A program made the translations under genes and the position numbers. This document shows positions 55,626-63,372 of a stretch of DNA of 64,000 bases, piece after piece. Within the stretch, counting starts at the first letter, position 1. Each line of letters starts with the position of its first letter. Origin of the DNA: JAYODW01 sp038116745 (GTDB lineage Bacteria > Pseudomonadota > Gammaproteobacteria > Ga0077536); assembly GCA_038116745.1 (NCBI GenBank), contig JAYODW010000024.1, positions 1 through 64,000 of the forward strand, written 5' to 3'. The notes beneath the pieces were generated by a model that saw nothing but the letters and a program-made list of their open reading frames with translations, searched no databases and was not told the DNA's origin.

Positions 55626-56091
55626 ATGACACTCGAGAGCGCCTACTATCTCAGTCAGATCGTTGCAGCATTCGCCGTCGCCAGCCCCCTGCTTTTCGGC
55701 GGTCTGCAGATGCAGAAGAACGTTCGGACGCAACGCCATCATGCATCAGGCCGTCGTCAGCCAGACCCTGGATACGACCAGGTTTTATGACTCCTCGCCG
55801 AACGCTGAGGTCTGCGCCAGCCTGTGCTCAGCTGAGGAGTGCATGGGACTGACCCCAGGGGAGATCTCCATCGCTGGCGGCATCATGCGCCTGAACGTGC
55901 TGAACCTCGAGGAGGCGCACTGGCAGCGCGATAACGGCTCTCTCTCGGAAGACGCGGTGCAAAGCACCATCGCGTCGCCACAGCGCCGTTTTGCTATGCC
56001 GGGGATACGCACAGCATTTGGCATTTGGCATCTAGTATGGAGCGCTTTCCAGGTCCCAGGTCACTCTGGTCGAGCGCCTCGGGCTCCGTAA
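55626..56091 (+). pseudogene. Broken member of a small membrane-anchored protein family
   Basis: From ATG 55626 the sequence reads MTLESAYYLSQIVAAFAVASPLLFGGLQMQKNVR, an N-terminal membrane helix like those of the two genes at 56222 and 56903. About 100 bases in, the similarity shifts to the next frame, which continues RNAIMHQAVVSQTLDTTRFYDSSP and LNVLNLEEAHWQRDNGSLSEDAVQ, matching the cytosolic helical part of the family (compare LWENIYLHYLAGSVEGSVW). The frameshift lies near 55720-55735. The frame ends at 56091. A single indel would restore it, so it may be recent. Confidence 0.65.
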
Positions 56092-56221
56092 AGGCGATCT
56101 GGTTCTCGCAAACTTTGACGAAATATCGGCTGAGGAAATAAGCCGAGTTACCGAAGGCTCAAGCTTTTTGGAATTTTAGCCCGTGGCACATTCCCGGCGC
56201 CGCAGCAGGACCGGTGAGTAG

Positions 56222-56740
56222 TCAAGTCGCGACAGCGCGATCCGGCTGAGCAGCGCTGTGCAACGATTCAATATATTTCGTCGACGCCTTTGCCGAACTC
56301 TCAATAAATGACCGATATTCGTCGCTATACCAATGGCCGCGAAGGCGCCACCATTCTTGTATCCCCGGACTTCCGAACACATCACAAGTTTGAGCTACCA
56401 GCCCTTGCCAGATTGCGGCATCAAGGGTTCCCTTTCGATATGACAGATGAGCGTGCTCCCAAGTCCGTGACCAGTGATGCAACAAGGCGGTGAAGCGGAC
56501 CTTCTCCGCTGCCGTGAGTGACGAAAAGCTTTTAATGCCCTTCAGCCATATGTCAGCGCCCTCGGGATTTGAGAACAGGAGATCCATTGACGCCCCGAGT
56601 TCCGCGACCAGGGATTGCTGAGCCGCCTGGTTGACCGCCAGGGTACTGTGCTTCATTTGGATGGCCAGATAGATGAGCGTAGCCACCACAGCCAGCGCCC
56701 CTACCACTTCCGCAACTGCCGAAATCGCAAGCCAATTCAC
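56222..56740 (-). CDS. Small membrane-anchored protein of unknown function (family copy 1)
   Basis: A 172-residue protein with one N-terminal membrane helix (MNWLAISAVAEVVGALAVVATLIYLAIQMKHS), N-terminus probably outside, and a roughly 130-residue helical cytosolic part with aromatic-rich HHWSRTWEHAHLSYRKGTLDAAIWQGL. The start is GTG with GGAGG seven bases upstream. It is related to the neighbours at 55626 (broken) and 56903 by the helix motif (S/A-x4-Q/E-x-V-x-A-x-A-V-V and Y-x3-Q) and the W-x2-x-H/Y-x-Y pattern. This type is widespread in marine gammaproteobacteria but has no known function that I can name. Confidence 0.75.
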   Translation of the reverse strand: MNWLAISAVAEVVGALAVVATLIYLAIQMKHSTLAVNQAAQQSLVAELGASMDLLFSNPEGADIWLKGIKSFSSLTAAEKVRFTALLHHWSRTWEHAHLSYRKGTLDAAIWQGLVAQTCDVFGSPGIQEWWRLRGHWYSDEYRSFIESSAKASTKYIESLHSAAQPDRAVAT

Positions 56741-56902
56741 TGGTCAGCCTCCGCGTCATAAAACCAAGGAGCAGCATACCTGACACCCTCGTTTGACCGG
56801 CTGCCCGTTCGTCACGCACATCCCGACCATTCGTACAGACAGGTAAGTACCATGAGCGCTGACAAATAGTTCTTTCCATTCAGCCTACTGGGGTGCGCGA
56901 AT

Positions 56903-57415
56903 ATGAACTGGGATTCTGTATCGGCCATTAGTCAACTCGTCGCGGCGATCGCAGTCGTTGTGTCTATGGTCTACATGTCTGCTCAGGTGCGATCTGGAGC
57001 GGAAACGTTCAAGACCAACGTGCGAGATGCATCCTTTACCTCCCTTATGGAATACAACTACGCCATCCTCGCTGATGCGGAGCTGGCGTGGATTTTCCAA
57101 AAAGGGATGAGGAACCTTGAAGAATTGTCTGAAAGTCAACAGGCGCGAGCACTACACGTCTTCTATGCTTTCTTCAAACTGTGGGAAAACATCTATCTGC
57201 ATTACCTGGCAGGGTCCGTAGAGGGGTCCGTTTGGGAAAACAACAGCAAAGTTTTAACTACATATGGCGCTATGCCCGGTGCGCAAAGCTACCTGCGCGA
57301 CCGTATGCCGATCTTCGAACCCAGATTTCAGCAGTTGCTGAGAGGCTTGGATCCTCGATCGACCGGCTCAGGGGACATGCTGCAGGTTTATGGAACCGAA
57401 GTACCGGAATCGTAA
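56903..57415 (+). CDS. Small membrane-anchored protein of unknown function (family copy 2)
   Basis: A 170-residue protein with the same layout as the gene at 56222: a membrane helix (MNWDSVSAISQLVAAIAVVVSMVYMSAQVRSG) followed by a soluble helical part with FYAFFKLWENIYLHYLAGSVEGSVWE and a Gly/Ser-rich end. ATG at 56903, with no strong ribosome site. It diverges from copy 1, with a 162-bp gap, so the two are not one transcript. Function unknown. Confidence 0.72.
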   Translation: MNWDSVSAISQLVAAIAVVVSMVYMSAQVRSGAETFKTNVRDASFTSLMEYNYAILADAELAWIFQKGMRNLEELSESQQARALHVFYAFFKLWENIYLHYLAGSVEGSVWENNSKVLTTYGAMPGAQSYLRDRMPIFEPRFQQLLRGLDPRSTGSGDMLQVYGTEVPES

Positions 57416-57562
57416 TGACTGCAGCTGGCGGAACATCCGTTAACGGAGAGCGCTCGCTTCCCCGCCCACCGTCCTTGGGTGTTGATTGACGCTGAGATTC
57501 CACCCATCGGTTGCGCTGAACTCTGACCCGGTCAGCGGGCAACCTGGTGACGGTTCAATAAT

Positions 57563-58666
57563 TCAAACGCTGCATGCCTGGCTGAGCACGCTCGCCACGG
57601 TTTCAGCCAGTGCCAGCGATGCCGTCAGACCCGGCGACTCGATGCCGAAAAGATTCACCAGCCCGGGCAGCCCGTGGGCGCCCTCGCCCTGGATTACAAA
57701 GTCCGCCGCTGGTGCGCCAGGCGGAGAGAGCTTCGGTCGGACGCCGGCGTAACCGGGATGCAGTTTTGCAGAGTCCAGACCCGCCCAGATCCTGCGGCCC
57801 GCGGTGACAAACTGCGGTTTGAGTTCAATATCCACCGCATACTCTGGCGCTTCAACCCAATGCACATCGGGCCCGAAACGCGCACCACCGGCAAGGTCAA
57901 GCGTCAGGTGGGTGCCGAGCCCGCCCGGCACCGGCACGGGATACACCAGGTGAGAAAAAGGAACCTGCCCTGAGTAGGCGAAATAGCAGCCTTTTGCGTA
58001 ATACACCTCGGGCACCGCTGCCGCGGGCAGCGCATCGATCGCGCTGGCGACACGATGCGCGTCAAGTCCTGCGGCGTTAACCAGAACTGAACTCAGCACC
58101 CGGGTATCGCCGGCGCTCACGGCCCAGCCAGCAGACCTCTGTTCAACCCCCGTGACCTTCGTACGGAAGACCATCGTCGCCCCATGGTCTTCAGCCTCAG
58201 CAACAAGCGAGAGCATCAGTCCATGGCTGTCGACGATGCCGGTCTCCGGAGATTCCAGCGCTTCACGACACAGCAGTTCCGGCTCCAGCGCCCGCACTGC
58301 TTTACGGGTTAATCGGTTTAGTTCGATACCCGCGGCCGCGGCCCTGCCCTCAATCTCATCCAGAGCCGCTCGCTCGGACTCTGTTTGCGCAATGATCAAT
58401 TTTCCGCAGCGGCGATGTCCTACGTGATGGCTCTGGCAATAGTCGTAGAGCATCCGACGACCCTCGATGCACAGACGTTCTTTTAATGAGCCAGACGCGT
58501 AGTAGATCCCAGCGTGAATCACCTCGCTGTTGCGCGAGGAAGTGCCGGTGCCGAACTGGCGCTCCCGCTCCAGAACAAGCACCTCATTGCCCGCCATCGC
58601 CAACCTGCGGGCGACAGCCAGTCCAACGACCCCAGCGCCGATGACGATAGCGTCAACGCGATCCAT
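57563..58666 (-). CDS. FAD-dependent oxidoreductase, LhgO-like
   Basis: A 367-residue DAO-family flavoenzyme. The FAD motif is AIVIGAGVVGLAVARRLA (residues 6-23), followed by TSSRNSEVIHAGIYYASGSLKERLCIEG, the signature of L-2-hydroxyglutarate oxidase-type enzymes, with the His of the active site in VIHAG. A later VNAAGLDAHRVAS and the C-terminal NLFGIESPGLTASLALAETVA complete the FAD site. It probably oxidises a 2-hydroxy acid such as L-2-hydroxyglutarate and feeds the respiratory chain, though other hydroxy-acid substrates are possible. Confidence 0.88.
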   Translation of the reverse strand: MDRVDAIVIGAGVVGLAVARRLAMAGNEVLVLERERQFGTGTSSRNSEVIHAGIYYASGSLKERLCIEGRRMLYDYCQSHHVGHRRCGKLIIAQTESERAALDEIEGRAAAAGIELNRLTRKAVRALEPELLCREALESPETGIVDSHGLMLSLVAEAEDHGATMVFRTKVTGVEQRSAGWAVSAGDTRVLSSVLVNAAGLDAHRVASAIDALPAAAVPEVYYAKGCYFAYSGQVPFSHLVYPVPVPGGLGTHLTLDLAGGARFGPDVHWVEAPEYAVDIELKPQFVTAGRRIWAGLDSAKLHPGYAGVRPKLSPPGAPAADFVIQGEGAHGLPGLVNLFGIESPGLTASLALAETVASVLSQACSV

Positions 58667-58945
58667 GACTTCTCAACACGACCCCGAGAACCAGTTTGTT
58701 TTTTGACATCAGAGCGCGTACAGAGGGCCCCAGGTCACGCTGGCTATGACAGGCCGCTACGACACGACGCACTCCACCTACAGTAACTTGAGACCCGACG
58801 AAACGCACTGGGCAGCGATGTGTCTTTTGGGCAGTTGAGCCACCGTCTCCAGATGCTGACGATAAAAGAGGCGTGTAGACTCGTGCAGCACTTTGAGGTG
58901 ACGACCTCAGCGACCCGAGGACATTAAATCCAGAGGGGGGGACTC

Positions 58946-59383
58946 ATGAACAGGCTACTAATCACTTTTTTCATTCTTATGGCCGGCGCCGCTGCGCAAA
59001 GCGGAGCGGCAGACTGCAATACCTTGATGTCGAACGCCTCACTATCAGACGCCGAGCGACGCGAGCAGACAGCTGTCTGCCTCAGGGCATACTGCGAGGA
59101 AGAGGCACATGCGCTGCAGCTGACCGAAGAGGCAGGTGCACGCTTCATGAACCTCTGCCTGGTCGACCGCTACGACCTCGTGGTGGGGGGCACACCTCAG
59201 GCGACAGATTCAGCACATGCTGCGCCAGAAGAAAATACCATCGCCTGTGTCGGAACTTCCGACTGTACCGACCTCAGCACCGGCGTGGAGGCGACGGCCC
59301 TCGGCCCCTATGGAAGCAGCCGCGCTGAATCGGGACACCGGTTTGTCAGAGTTAAACGGATCGAAGAAACGCTTGATCCCTGA
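58946..59383 (+). CDS. Small secreted protein of unknown function
   Basis: A 145-residue protein with a clear signal peptide (MNRLLITFFILMAGAAAQSGAADC) and a G-rich ribosome site (AGAGGGGGGG). Six Cys are in the mature part (DCN, VCLRAYC, NLCLVD, ACVGTSDC), suggesting disulfide bonds. The C-terminal 40 residues are low-complexity. I recognise no family. The open frame is convincing from signal peptide, start and ribosome site. Confidence 0.6.
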   Translation: MNRLLITFFILMAGAAAQSGAADCNTLMSNASLSDAERREQTAVCLRAYCEEEAHALQLTEEAGARFMNLCLVDRYDLVVGGTPQATDSAHAAPEENTIACVGTSDCTDLSTGVEATALGPYGSSRAESGHRFVRVKRIEETLDP

Positions 59384-59772
59384 CGCCGTCAAGAGTGTGG
59401 AGCGGACGCCTTCACGAACGGCGCCGATGCACAAAGCCCCCGGGGCCTGACTTGGACCGCGTCCTGGAACTCTGCCCGCCGCTCCTGAGCACGCTCCAGT
59501 TCCAAGTTCGAAATCACATCAGTCGCGCAACCACACCTCAGGTGCGCGTCAACAGCCGATTCCGCCGCGCAAACGCCAGTGACAGGTACCACACATCGCC
59601 ACCCCGGGATCAGTTGTTGTGCGCGAGCCGCTACCGATCTGCTTTGATTAAGCCCCGCGGCACGCCCAATTCAGTGTGAATTGCGACGATACCAGGCGTG
59701 TGAAGGCTCTACTGAACAGGAAATAAATAGAGAACGTCCGGGATAGAGCCGCCCAGGCGCGAGCACCACAAT
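59384..59772. other. Intergenic region upstream of the amidohydrolase gene
   Basis: 389 bp with no supportable gene. Near its right end is the inverted repeat listed separately. The rest shows no clear promoter or terminator. Confidence 0.4.
59667..59683. promoter_or_regulatory. Inverted repeat upstream of the acetylpolyamine amidohydrolase gene
   Basis: Perfect 7-base arms CAATTCA and TGAATTG flank a GTG spacer, about 90 bp upstream of the amidohydrolase ATG. The size and position suit a dimeric repressor or activator site; nothing else supports it. Confidence 0.3.
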
Positions 59773-60804
59773 ATGAAAGTAATCTACAGTCAGGACCATC
59801 AGCTGCACTTCCCGCGGGCCGAGCTTTACGGCGGGGAGTTCGTCACCCCATTTGAGCGACCCGCCCGGGTCGAATTCATCCTCGCTCGGCTGCGTGAGCG
59901 CGGCTTGACCGATATTGCGCCGCCTGCAGAACTCGATCCCGCACCCCTCCGGAAGATCCATGACGCCGGTTTTCTGAGCTTTCTCGAGAGCTGTTGGGAC
60001 GAATGGGTCGCGGCCGGCTACCGTGGGGAGGCCCTGCCGCTCATCTTTCCAGCGCGCCGCATGCAGCAGCGCTGCCCTCGTCACATCGACGGCAAATTGA
60101 GCTACTACGCGCTCGCTAATGAGACCGCGATAACCGCGGGTTCCTGGCGCGCGGCCCAGGCGTCCTGCGCCGTGGTGCAGACCGCACAGCGGCTGATTGC
60201 GGATGGCGAGCGTGCGGCGTTTGCGCTCTGCCGCCCGCCCGGTCACCACGCCGCAAGCGACCTCTATGGCGGCTACTGTTTTCTCAACAACGCCGCCGTC
60301 GCAGCGCAGATGTTTCTCGATCAAGGTGCTTCGCGGATCGCCATCCTGGACATCGACTTCCATCACGGAAACGGCACTCAGGACATCTTCTATCAGCGCT
60401 CAGACGTGCTCTTCTGCTCTCTCCATGGGCAGCCTGAAGACGCGTTCCTACATTTCCTGGGGTATGCCGATGAGACAGGCAGCGACGCTGGCGCAGGCTA
60501 TACGCATAACTTTCCGCTACCGCCCGGCACAGCCTTCGACCGCTGGGGCGACGCGCTCGATGTCGCCCTGAAACGGGTCCGCGCTTACGCGCCCGATGCT
60601 CTGGTGGTCTCGCTGGGTGTCGACACGTTCAAAGACGACCCCATCAGCTTTTTCAAGCTCGACTCGCCCGACTATCTGGCTATCGGCGGCAGGATCGGCG
60701 CCCTGCGCTGCCCTGCCTTGTTCGTCATGGAGGGTGGTTACGCGATCGACGCCATCGGCCTCAACACAGTCAACGTGCTGGAGGGCTTCCTTGACTGCAG
60801 CTGA
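59773..60804 (+). CDS. Acetylpolyamine amidohydrolase / histone deacetylase family protein
   Basis: A 343-residue Zn-dependent deacetylase. It starts MKVIYSQDHQLHFPRAELYGGEFVTPFERP. The HDAC core is intact: CRPPGHHAASDLYGGYCFLNNAAVAA (general base His pair), ILDIDFHHGNGTQDIFY (Zn Asp/His), LGVDTFKDDP (third Zn Asp) and EGGYA (catalytic Tyr). The length and the N-terminal PxxE-type loop fit bacterial acetylpolyamine amidohydrolases, which remove acetyl groups from putrescine, cadaverine or spermidine. The upstream inverted repeat may regulate it. Confidence 0.92.
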   Translation: MKVIYSQDHQLHFPRAELYGGEFVTPFERPARVEFILARLRERGLTDIAPPAELDPAPLRKIHDAGFLSFLESCWDEWVAAGYRGEALPLIFPARRMQQRCPRHIDGKLSYYALANETAITAGSWRAAQASCAVVQTAQRLIADGERAAFALCRPPGHHAASDLYGGYCFLNNAAVAAQMFLDQGASRIAILDIDFHHGNGTQDIFYQRSDVLFCSLHGQPEDAFLHFLGYADETGSDAGAGYTHNFPLPPGTAFDRWGDALDVALKRVRAYAPDALVVSLGVDTFKDDPISFFKLDSPDYLAIGGRIGALRCPALFVMEGGYAIDAIGLNTVNVLEGFLDCS

Positions 60805-60897
60805 GCTCTCCGGGCGCCGCAGCGGCGGTTGCGCGCTGTGCCCGGGATATCTTCCTCTTCACGGCACGGTCTCCGTGCCCTGCCGTCCGTGCGCCGC

Positions 60898-62478
60898 TCA
60901 GCTCACCACGTCGTCCGGTAGCGGCGCGCGCTCTCGCAGTACCCATAGCAGACGCTCCACCTGAAGGGCCGCATCCAGCATTCGATCGCTGCCACGGAGG
61001 CCATCCGCACTGTTCAGGAGCTCGCGGCGGACCTGGTCAGCAAGACCGCCGTGTTCAGCGGTGAGCGTCTGTACCAGAGAGCGGGCGTCACGATCCGCGT
61101 CGCCGCAGGCTTCCGCAACCACCACCAGCAGAGCATGCAAGCCCTCGACCAGAGAACAGGCAAACTGCGGTCGCTCATGGCCAGGGACAGCAGCCAGGGC
61201 CAGCGCGAACCGCCCGAGTGCCTTCTGCATCGCAGAGAAGTCAGCCAGCCGGCGTCGCGCCGTAAAAACGCCCTCGATCGCGCCGCCAGGATGTTGCCGC
61301 GCGAGGTCCATCAGAAACTGCTCTGTTGCCGCCAGCAACGCAGCACTGGCAGCGATGCGCGCATGTAAGGGGAGAGCGTCCTGCGCCCTTTCATGCTGCT
61401 CCCTGAGATCTTCGAGGAAATCCGGTAGCGCCTGGATAAGACGCAGGTGTTCGAGACGGACGAGCGACAGAGCACCCTCCGGTTCGGCGAGCGCGCTTTC
61501 AGACAGATACCTCGGCGTTGCATCGGATTCAAACGGCGCTGGTGGCGCCAGGCGTTCAGCCACAGCGACCACAGGCCGGCGGAGGCTGCTACCAAGCAAT
61601 ACCCCCACAAGCTGCACGCCGAGAAAAAGGAGCGCCACCTGAAACGGCACGGTGACACCGGACTCTGCCGCCAACCCCACCCAGACGGCATCTCCGTAGA
61701 GCACCAACGGTAGAAGCGCCGCTGCGCCAAGTCCTCTCAACAGACCCTGGGTCAACGCCAACTGCCTGGAGGGGCCATCCATGCCCGAGGTCACCAACAC
61801 GACAGCTGACCCTGACCCGGCACAGGCGCCAAGGATCAGCAGGGCCATGGTCGGCAATTCGACGAGTCCTGCGCTGACCAGCGGTAGCGAAAGAGCCGTC
61901 ACAATCGAGGAGGACTGGAGCACGATTGCCAGCACATAGCCACACAGCAGCGCTACGCCGGGCCCTGAGGCGCTGAAAGCGACCATCTCCAGGACCACCG
62001 GCTGACCTTCGACAGCGCTCACAGCGTCCTTGATGAAACCGAGCCCGACTATCAACAGACCGTAACCAAGCAGCGCGAACACCGCGTGACGATAGCGCTG
62101 CGCCTGATCCAGTCCGAACAAGAAAGCCAGGCCGATCAGCCCCAGCAGGTACAGCGCCAGGACCCTCGCGTCAAAAACTGCCATTAGGACCAGAGCAGAT
62201 GTGCCCACATTGGCCCATGCCAGTAGAGGAACCGCGTCTACCAGAGTCAGAACCCGGGCGGTCACAAGGCCGGTTGCGATGAAGGTCACCGCGCTGGTGG
62301 ACTGGGTCAGGGCACCGCCGACCACACCCACCAGCGGCGCCGCACCCACGCGACCCAACCATCGGGACAGGGTCCGGCGCAGTCGGCCGCTGACCAGGTC
62401 ACGCAGGTGGCCGGATAGCAGCCGCAGCCCGATGAAAAACAGTCCCAGCCCGGCACAGGCGCTGCCCGCTGCGCTCAT
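60898..62478 (-). CDS. Na/Pi cotransporter family protein with PhoU-like domain
   Basis: A 526-residue protein. About eight membrane segments in the first 310 residues hold the two inverted repeats with the family motifs GALTQSTSAVT and AIVLQSSSIVTAL, the likely Na and phosphate site. A cytosolic helical PhoU-like part follows (from about residue 340). It probably moves phosphate or a similar anion with Na. Its ATG overlaps the stop of the sensor-domain gene upstream (ATGA), so the pair is co-translated. Confidence 0.9.
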   Translation of the reverse strand: MSAAGSACAGLGLFFIGLRLLSGHLRDLVSGRLRRTLSRWLGRVGAAPLVGVVGGALTQSTSAVTFIATGLVTARVLTLVDAVPLLAWANVGTSALVLMAVFDARVLALYLLGLIGLAFLFGLDQAQRYRHAVFALLGYGLLIVGLGFIKDAVSAVEGQPVVLEMVAFSASGPGVALLCGYVLAIVLQSSSIVTALSLPLVSAGLVELPTMALLILGACAGSGSAVVLVTSGMDGPSRQLALTQGLLRGLGAAALLPLVLYGDAVWVGLAAESGVTVPFQVALLFLGVQLVGVLLGSSLRRPVVAVAERLAPPAPFESDATPRYLSESALAEPEGALSLVRLEHLRLIQALPDFLEDLREQHERAQDALPLHARIAASAALLAATEQFLMDLARQHPGGAIEGVFTARRRLADFSAMQKALGRFALALAAVPGHERPQFACSLVEGLHALLVVVAEACGDADRDARSLVQTLTAEHGGLADQVRRELLNSADGLRGSDRMLDAALQVERLLWVLRERAPLPDDVVS

Positions 62479-63164
62479 CCCCTGATGGCCGGGTCACGCA
62501 GGGTGCGCCCCAGCAGCGCAAAAACCAGCAGCAGAGAGATCCCCAGAGCGGCCCAGGCCGAGCGGTTGAGCATCGCAAACCTTGCTTGCTCTGCCTGACG
62601 GGCCGTTTCCCGTTCCTGCTCAGCTGAGGCCATCAGCGATGCAACCAGATTATCAAGCCCGTCGTTGAGTGGGCGGTCGACGCCGCGTACCGACCGATCC
62701 GCTATCGCGAACATAGCGCCAATCGACTCCTGGGCAGGCATAGCCTTGCCGTATGCACGCTTAACTCGCTCGTGTTCATCCACAAGCCACTTCATCGTCT
62801 CACGCGTGTCGCCCATCGACTGTTCCTCGGCCCATCGCAACACGCGCTGCAGCGCGGCTTCGGCAAACTTCTGCTCGCGCGCCAATTCAGCAGAGAAGAC
62901 CTTGTAATCAGCTGCCTCTGCGCCACGCAGCAGCACATTTTTCCAAGACTGAACCTCGATTTTGAAATGCACCTGCGCTTCACGGGCAGCGTCAATGGCG
63001 GCCACAAGTGCGGCCTGGCGGGCGCTCGTGACCGCGTGCAGACGTTCCATCGACCAAAGGGAAAACAGGCTGACCAGTCCGCTGGCGAGCAGGGTCAGGG
63101 CCAGCAAACCGGAAAGCTGGACCAGCGTGCGGCGCAGGCGCACACGATCGTGAACGGAAATCAT
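62475..63164 (-). CDS. Two-TM four-helix-bundle sensor-like protein
   Basis: About 229 residues from the ATG at 63164; the open frame extends upstream but that part is unlike the family. A first membrane segment (LSGLLALTLLASGLVSLFSLW) is followed by a 135-residue helical periplasmic part rich in Ala/Glu/Arg, resembling the 4HB ligand-binding domain of chemoreceptors (AIDAAREAQVHFKIEVQSWKNVLLRG). A second membrane segment (SAWAALGISLLLVFALLG) ends the protein after a short tail. No HAMP, kinase or MCP signalling part is present. Overlap with the Na/Pi gene suggests that it senses for or regulates that transporter. Confidence 0.75.
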   Translation of the reverse strand: MISVHDRVRLRRTLVQLSGLLALTLLASGLVSLFSLWSMERLHAVTSARQAALVAAIDAAREAQVHFKIEVQSWKNVLLRGAEAADYKVFSAELAREQKFAEAALQRVLRWAEEQSMGDTRETMKWLVDEHERVKRAYGKAMPAQESIGAMFAIADRSVRGVDRPLNDGLDNLVASLMASAEQERETARQAEQARFAMLNRSAWAALGISLLLVFALLGRTLRDPAIRG

Positions 63165-63372
63165 GGCAACTGGCTGAGGTGCGAAAAGAGGGGGCCGGCA
63201 GCGTACTTCAAAAACACATCGCAGATGGGTGCCCCATACGGACCTATCGTCCTGCCGTGGGAAAGTGTAGGGTGGCCAATACGACACCGCCTTCAGCAGA
63301 TGTCTTCAACCCGACCGCCTACCCGGACCCGATCGTCCCAGCCCCTTACGCAACAGCACAAGGAAATTTCTC

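Noticed and set aside
54921..57560. Integrated mobile element at tRNA-Asn
   Set aside because: No integrase, transposase or repeat of the tRNA 3' end was seen; only gene-poor DNA and a decayed gene support past activity.
59671..60366. 231-codon minus-strand open frame across the amidohydrolase gene
   Set aside because: The plus-strand HDAC gene carries all catalytic motifs; the antisense frame has none.
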